64,000 bases of DNA from assembly GCF_036250695.1 (NCBI RefSeq), contig NZ_CP109427.1, positions 1,054,001-1,118,000 on the forward strand, in the 5' to 3' direction. Below are positions 61,707 through 64,000 of this stretch, piece by piece. Position numbers and translations under genes: made by a program. The notes beneath the pieces are model-generated. The model was not told the DNA's origin. It saw nothing but the letters and a program-made list of their open reading frames with translations, and searched no databases. Position 1 is the stretch's first letter, and each line of letters begins with the position of its first letter. Source of the stretch: Streptomyces sp. NBC_01497 (GTDB lineage Bacteria; Actinomycetota; Actinomycetes; Streptomycetales; Streptomycetaceae).

Positions 61707-62798
61707 TCAGTGCCGCATCCCCGGCATGTCCTTCATGTCCATGGAGCCGGCGCTCATGTCCATCCCGGGCATGGCGCCCATCGCCTTCGCGGCGTCGTGA
61801 GCCGTCTTCGCGGACTTCTCGGCCTCTGCCCCGGCCGGATGGTGCATCGCCTCGTACGACGGGATGGTGCCGTCCGGCTTGTACACGAGGAAGAGCCCGG
61901 CCATCCCCAGGTCGGAGTGGCTCTGCACGTGGCAGTGGTACATCCAGGCGCCGGCGCCGACGTGTTCGCCCGCGATCACCTGGAAGCCGAAGGAGTTCGC
62001 CGGGCCGACGATCTTGGTGTCGATGATCGGGCTGGTGTCGCCGGGGTCCGTGATCAGGCCGGTCCTGTTGTCCGCCCAGCGGTGACCGTGGATGTGGAAC
62101 GTGTGGTAGAACTCGCCGTGCGTGATCGACACGAACTCGACCCGGTCCCCCACCGTGGCCTTGAGGTCGGGGCCCATGGTCAGGTTGTTGATCTGCATGT
62201 CGTTGAAGACGACGGTGAACGTCTTGTCCGGCAGCGGGTCGCCCTTCCTGCGCACGACCAGCGCGCCGAAGAGCCCCGCCTTGATGCCTCCGGTGCCGTG
62301 ATCGGTGCCGACGACGTGGTCGTGGTAGTGCCAGTAACCGGCGCTGCCGGGCTGGAAGGTGCCGTCCGCGCGCTTCGCCGGAGCGTGCGTGCGCCAGGTG
62401 TACGTGCGCTTCCCGCCGGGCGGTACCTCGCTGTTGTTCAGGCGGGTGCCGTCGCTCGCGACGTCGTAGTCGACGCCGTGCGCGTGCAGGCTGACGTCCA
62501 CGTCCAGGGTGTTCTCGAAGTCGATGTACAGCGTGTCGCCCTCGACCATCTCGATCAGCGGTCCCGGCACGGTGGCCTTGCCGCGCTCCAGGCCGTAGCC
62601 CAACTGCCCGTCGGCGAGCTTCTCCGCGAACAGCGTGATGTGGGTGACCCGCCCGCCGGCCGGCGCCGTGGCGGCCGGAGCGGCGGTGGTCGCCGAGGTC
62701 GCGACGGGAGCCGACGCCACGCCCACGGCGGTGACCCCCGCGACGGCGGCGCCGCCCGCGAGCAACCGCCTGTTGAAGCTCCTTCTGTCCATGGCCAT
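61707..62798 (-). CDS. Two-domain multicopper oxidase (small laccase)
   Basis: A 363-residue secreted laccase. The N-terminus [27 protein letters not shown] is a Tat signal (twin Arg). Copper sites: HAHGVDYD (HxH), [11 protein letters not shown] (HxH), [10 protein letters not shown] and [13 protein letters not shown] (HCHxxxHxxxGM) giving type 1 and trinuclear copper ligands. Two cupredoxin domains, not three, match the streptomycete small laccase group, which works as a trimer. The C-terminus is Met/His-rich ([19 protein letters not shown]), perhaps for copper delivery. ATG 62798 follows GGGGAG. Confidence 0.93.
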   Translation of the reverse strand: MAMDRRSFNRRLLAGGAAVAGVTAVGVASAPVATSATTAAPAATAPAGGRVTHITLFAEKLADGQLGYGLERGKATVPGPLIEMVEGDTLYIDFENTLDVDVSLHAHGVDYDVASDGTRLNNSEVPPGGKRTYTWRTHAPAKRADGTFQPGSAGYWHYHDHVVGTDHGTGGIKAGLFGALVVRRKGDPLPDKTFTVVFNDMQINNLTMGPDLKATVGDRVEFVSITHGEFYHTFHIHGHRWADNRTGLITDPGDTSPIIDTKIVGPANSFGFQVIAGEHVGAGAWMYHCHVQSHSDLGMAGLFLVYKPDGTIPSYEAMHHPAGAEAEKSAKTAHDAAKAMGAMPGMDMSAGSMDMKDMPGMRH

Positions 62799-62994
62799 AC
62801 CGAACTCCCCAGTGCGGGACGGAAGTTGCGGGGCGAAACAGACCCCGGGGACGGCCATACGGTAGAGCAGCGCCGCTCGTTTATCCACACTCAGGACAAA
62901 GTTGGTGGGATTTCAGCCGTACCTATTGGCCTGCCGCCGAAAGGGGTCTACGTTCCAGGGCTGTTGCAGTGACCAAAGAGGGGTGGGTGAACAC

Positions 62995-64000
62995 ATGCAG
63001 CGTGCACCACATCACCGGTCAAGAACGCGGAGCAGACTCACCGTCGGTCTGGCCACGGGCGCCCTGGCGGCGTCGTTGCTGGGTACGGCGGCCGCGTCGG
63101 CGCAGCCGGCTCCCGAAGCAGGGGCCGCGGCCCTTGCGCTCCCGTCGCCGCCCGGCGGCTCGAAGGTCAAGGTGCTGGTCTACTACGGCTCCACGGGCGA
63201 GGAGTCCCCGACCGTGGACGCCGGGATCGAGGCCGTCGAGACCATCGGACAGACCGGGCCGGCCGCGAAGCGGTTCACGACCACGGCCACCGCCGACGGG
63301 GCCGTCTTCACGAACGCGAAGAAACTCGGCACCTACAACGCGGTGGTCTTCCTGACCAGCCCCGGCGACGTGCTCGACCCCGACCAGGAGGCGGGGCTCG
63401 AATCGTACGTCGAGGCCGGCGGCGGCTTCGTCGGCATCCACGACGCCGCCAAGACCGAGCCGTACTCGGACTGGTACACCGGACTGATCGGCGCCAGGCC
63501 CGCGGCGACCAGCCCGACGGACGTCCAGCGGGCGACCGTCGAGGTCGGCGACCGTATCCATCCGGCCACCAAGAACCTCCCGCTCGAATGGAAACGAGCG
63601 GACAACTGGTTCAACTGGGCCACCAACCCCACGGGCACGGTGCACACCGTCGCCAGCGTCCGGGAGAGCACGTACAAGCCGGGCCAGGGCGCGGCGGGCA
63701 CGGCGGACCACCCGGTCTCCTGGTGCCGTGACTACGACGGCGGCCGGTCCTTCTACACCGGCATGGGCGGTACGGTCGCCTCCTTCGCCGAGGCCGACTT
63801 CCGCGCGCATCTGCGCGGCGCCCTGGAGTGGACGTCGCGCATCTCGCGCGCCGACTGCAAGGCGACGATCGACGCCAACTACACGGCGCAGCGGATCACC
63901 GCCCCCAACCAGCCGGGCCAGCAGGACCAGATCGGCGAGCCGCACGGCCTGACGATCGCCCCGGACGGGAAGATCCTCTACATCGGGCGCGGCGGCGGCA
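62995..64000 (+). CDS. Secreted ThuA-domain protein, 3' end cut by window
   Basis: 335 complete codons are visible, open at the window end. Residues 1-37 form a signal peptide (RSRLTVGLATGALAASLLGTAAASAQP). A ThuA domain follows (KVLVYYGSTGEESPTVDAGIEAVETIG, GFVGIHDAAKTEPYSDWYTGLIGA, GRSFYTGMGGT), and after an Asn/Gln linker a new domain begins with IGEPHGLTIAPDGKILYIG, the first blade of a glucose/sorbosone dehydrogenase-type propeller. Such large secreted proteins probably process extracellular sugars. ATG 62995 is divergent from the laccase gene. Confidence 0.88.
   Translation, partial: MQRAPHHRSRTRSRLTVGLATGALAASLLGTAAASAQPAPEAGAAALALPSPPGGSKVKVLVYYGSTGEESPTVDAGIEAVETIGQTGPAAKRFTTTATADGAVFTNAKKLGTYNAVVFLTSPGDVLDPDQEAGLESYVEAGGGFVGIHDAAKTEPYSDWYTGLIGARPAATSPTDVQRATVEVGDRIHPATKNLPLEWKRADNWFNWATNPTGTVHTVASVRESTYKPGQGAAGTADHPVSWCRDYDGGRSFYTGMGGTVASFAEADFRAHLRGALEWTSRISRADCKATIDANYTAQRITAPNQPGQQDQIGEPHGLTIAPDGKILYIGRGGG

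Overview
The window reads as chromosomal DNA of a Streptomyces or a close relative. The evidence is very high GC with strongly GC-biased third positions, frequent GTG starts behind GGAGG-like sites, and genes typical of the group: an SsgA-like protein, a WhiB protein, a two-domain laccase and an actinobacterial hopanoid cluster. From memory, without alignment, the order hopanoid genes, idi, tex, fadB/fadA, SsgA-like, WhiB and small laccase follows the SCO67xx part of the S. coelicolor chromosome.

Layout. 1-9.4 kb is an ion-transport block: DUF389, a CPA1 antiporter, and a MarR regulator divergent from a ClC channel. It is bordered by mobile debris: a possible transposase tail at the left edge, a permease fossil, and a decayed ISAzo13-like element at 5949-7650 with 13-bp inverted ends. 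A metallo-hydrolase (MBL fold) and a PfkB kinase follow. 10.9-17.9 kb holds a DUF6745 pair divergent from a compact STM4015-4014-4013-4012-4011 operon (leucine-rich protein, ATP-grasp, phosphatase/sulfatase-fold hydrolase, two radical SAM proteins) of unknown function. 18.2-19.9 kb has a tyrosine phosphatase and an XRE-cupin regulator with a small membrane protein. 20-31.7 kb is a minus-strand hopanoid operon: hpnC-hpnD-hpnE-prenyl synthase-shc-hpnG-hpnH-dxs-hpnO.

32.1-39.5 kb is an envelope locus: a Wzm/Wzt-type ABC exporter, two CDP-alcohol phosphotransferases, a glycerol-1-phosphate dehydrogenase-like enzyme, a LicC-like nucleotidyltransferase and galE. 39.7-49.4 kb contains a CDF transporter, idi, an anti-sigma-like ATPase, tex, a DUF4190 protein, an ABC-F ATPase, and LacI and MerR regulators. 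49.5-56.7 kb has fadB, fadA, an F420-type oxidoreductase, endonuclease V, and a TetR/SDR divergent pair. 57-64 kb has an SsgA-like protein, an intact permease related to the fossil at 5.7 kb, DDAH, an acyl-ACP desaturase with a conspicuous nested operator, a WhiB protein, the small laccase, and the start of a secreted ThuA protein cut by the window end.

How they fit together: dxs, idi and the prenyl synthase supply isoprenoid precursors to the hpnCDE/shc squalene-hopene route. HpnH, HpnG and HpnO extend hopene to aminobacteriohopanetriol-type side chains. The neighbouring CDP-alcohol/ABC exporter locus is a second envelope pathway. The most promising poorly described systems are the STM4011-4015 operon (with the DUF6745 pair beside it) and the G1PDH-like/CDP-alcohol locus.
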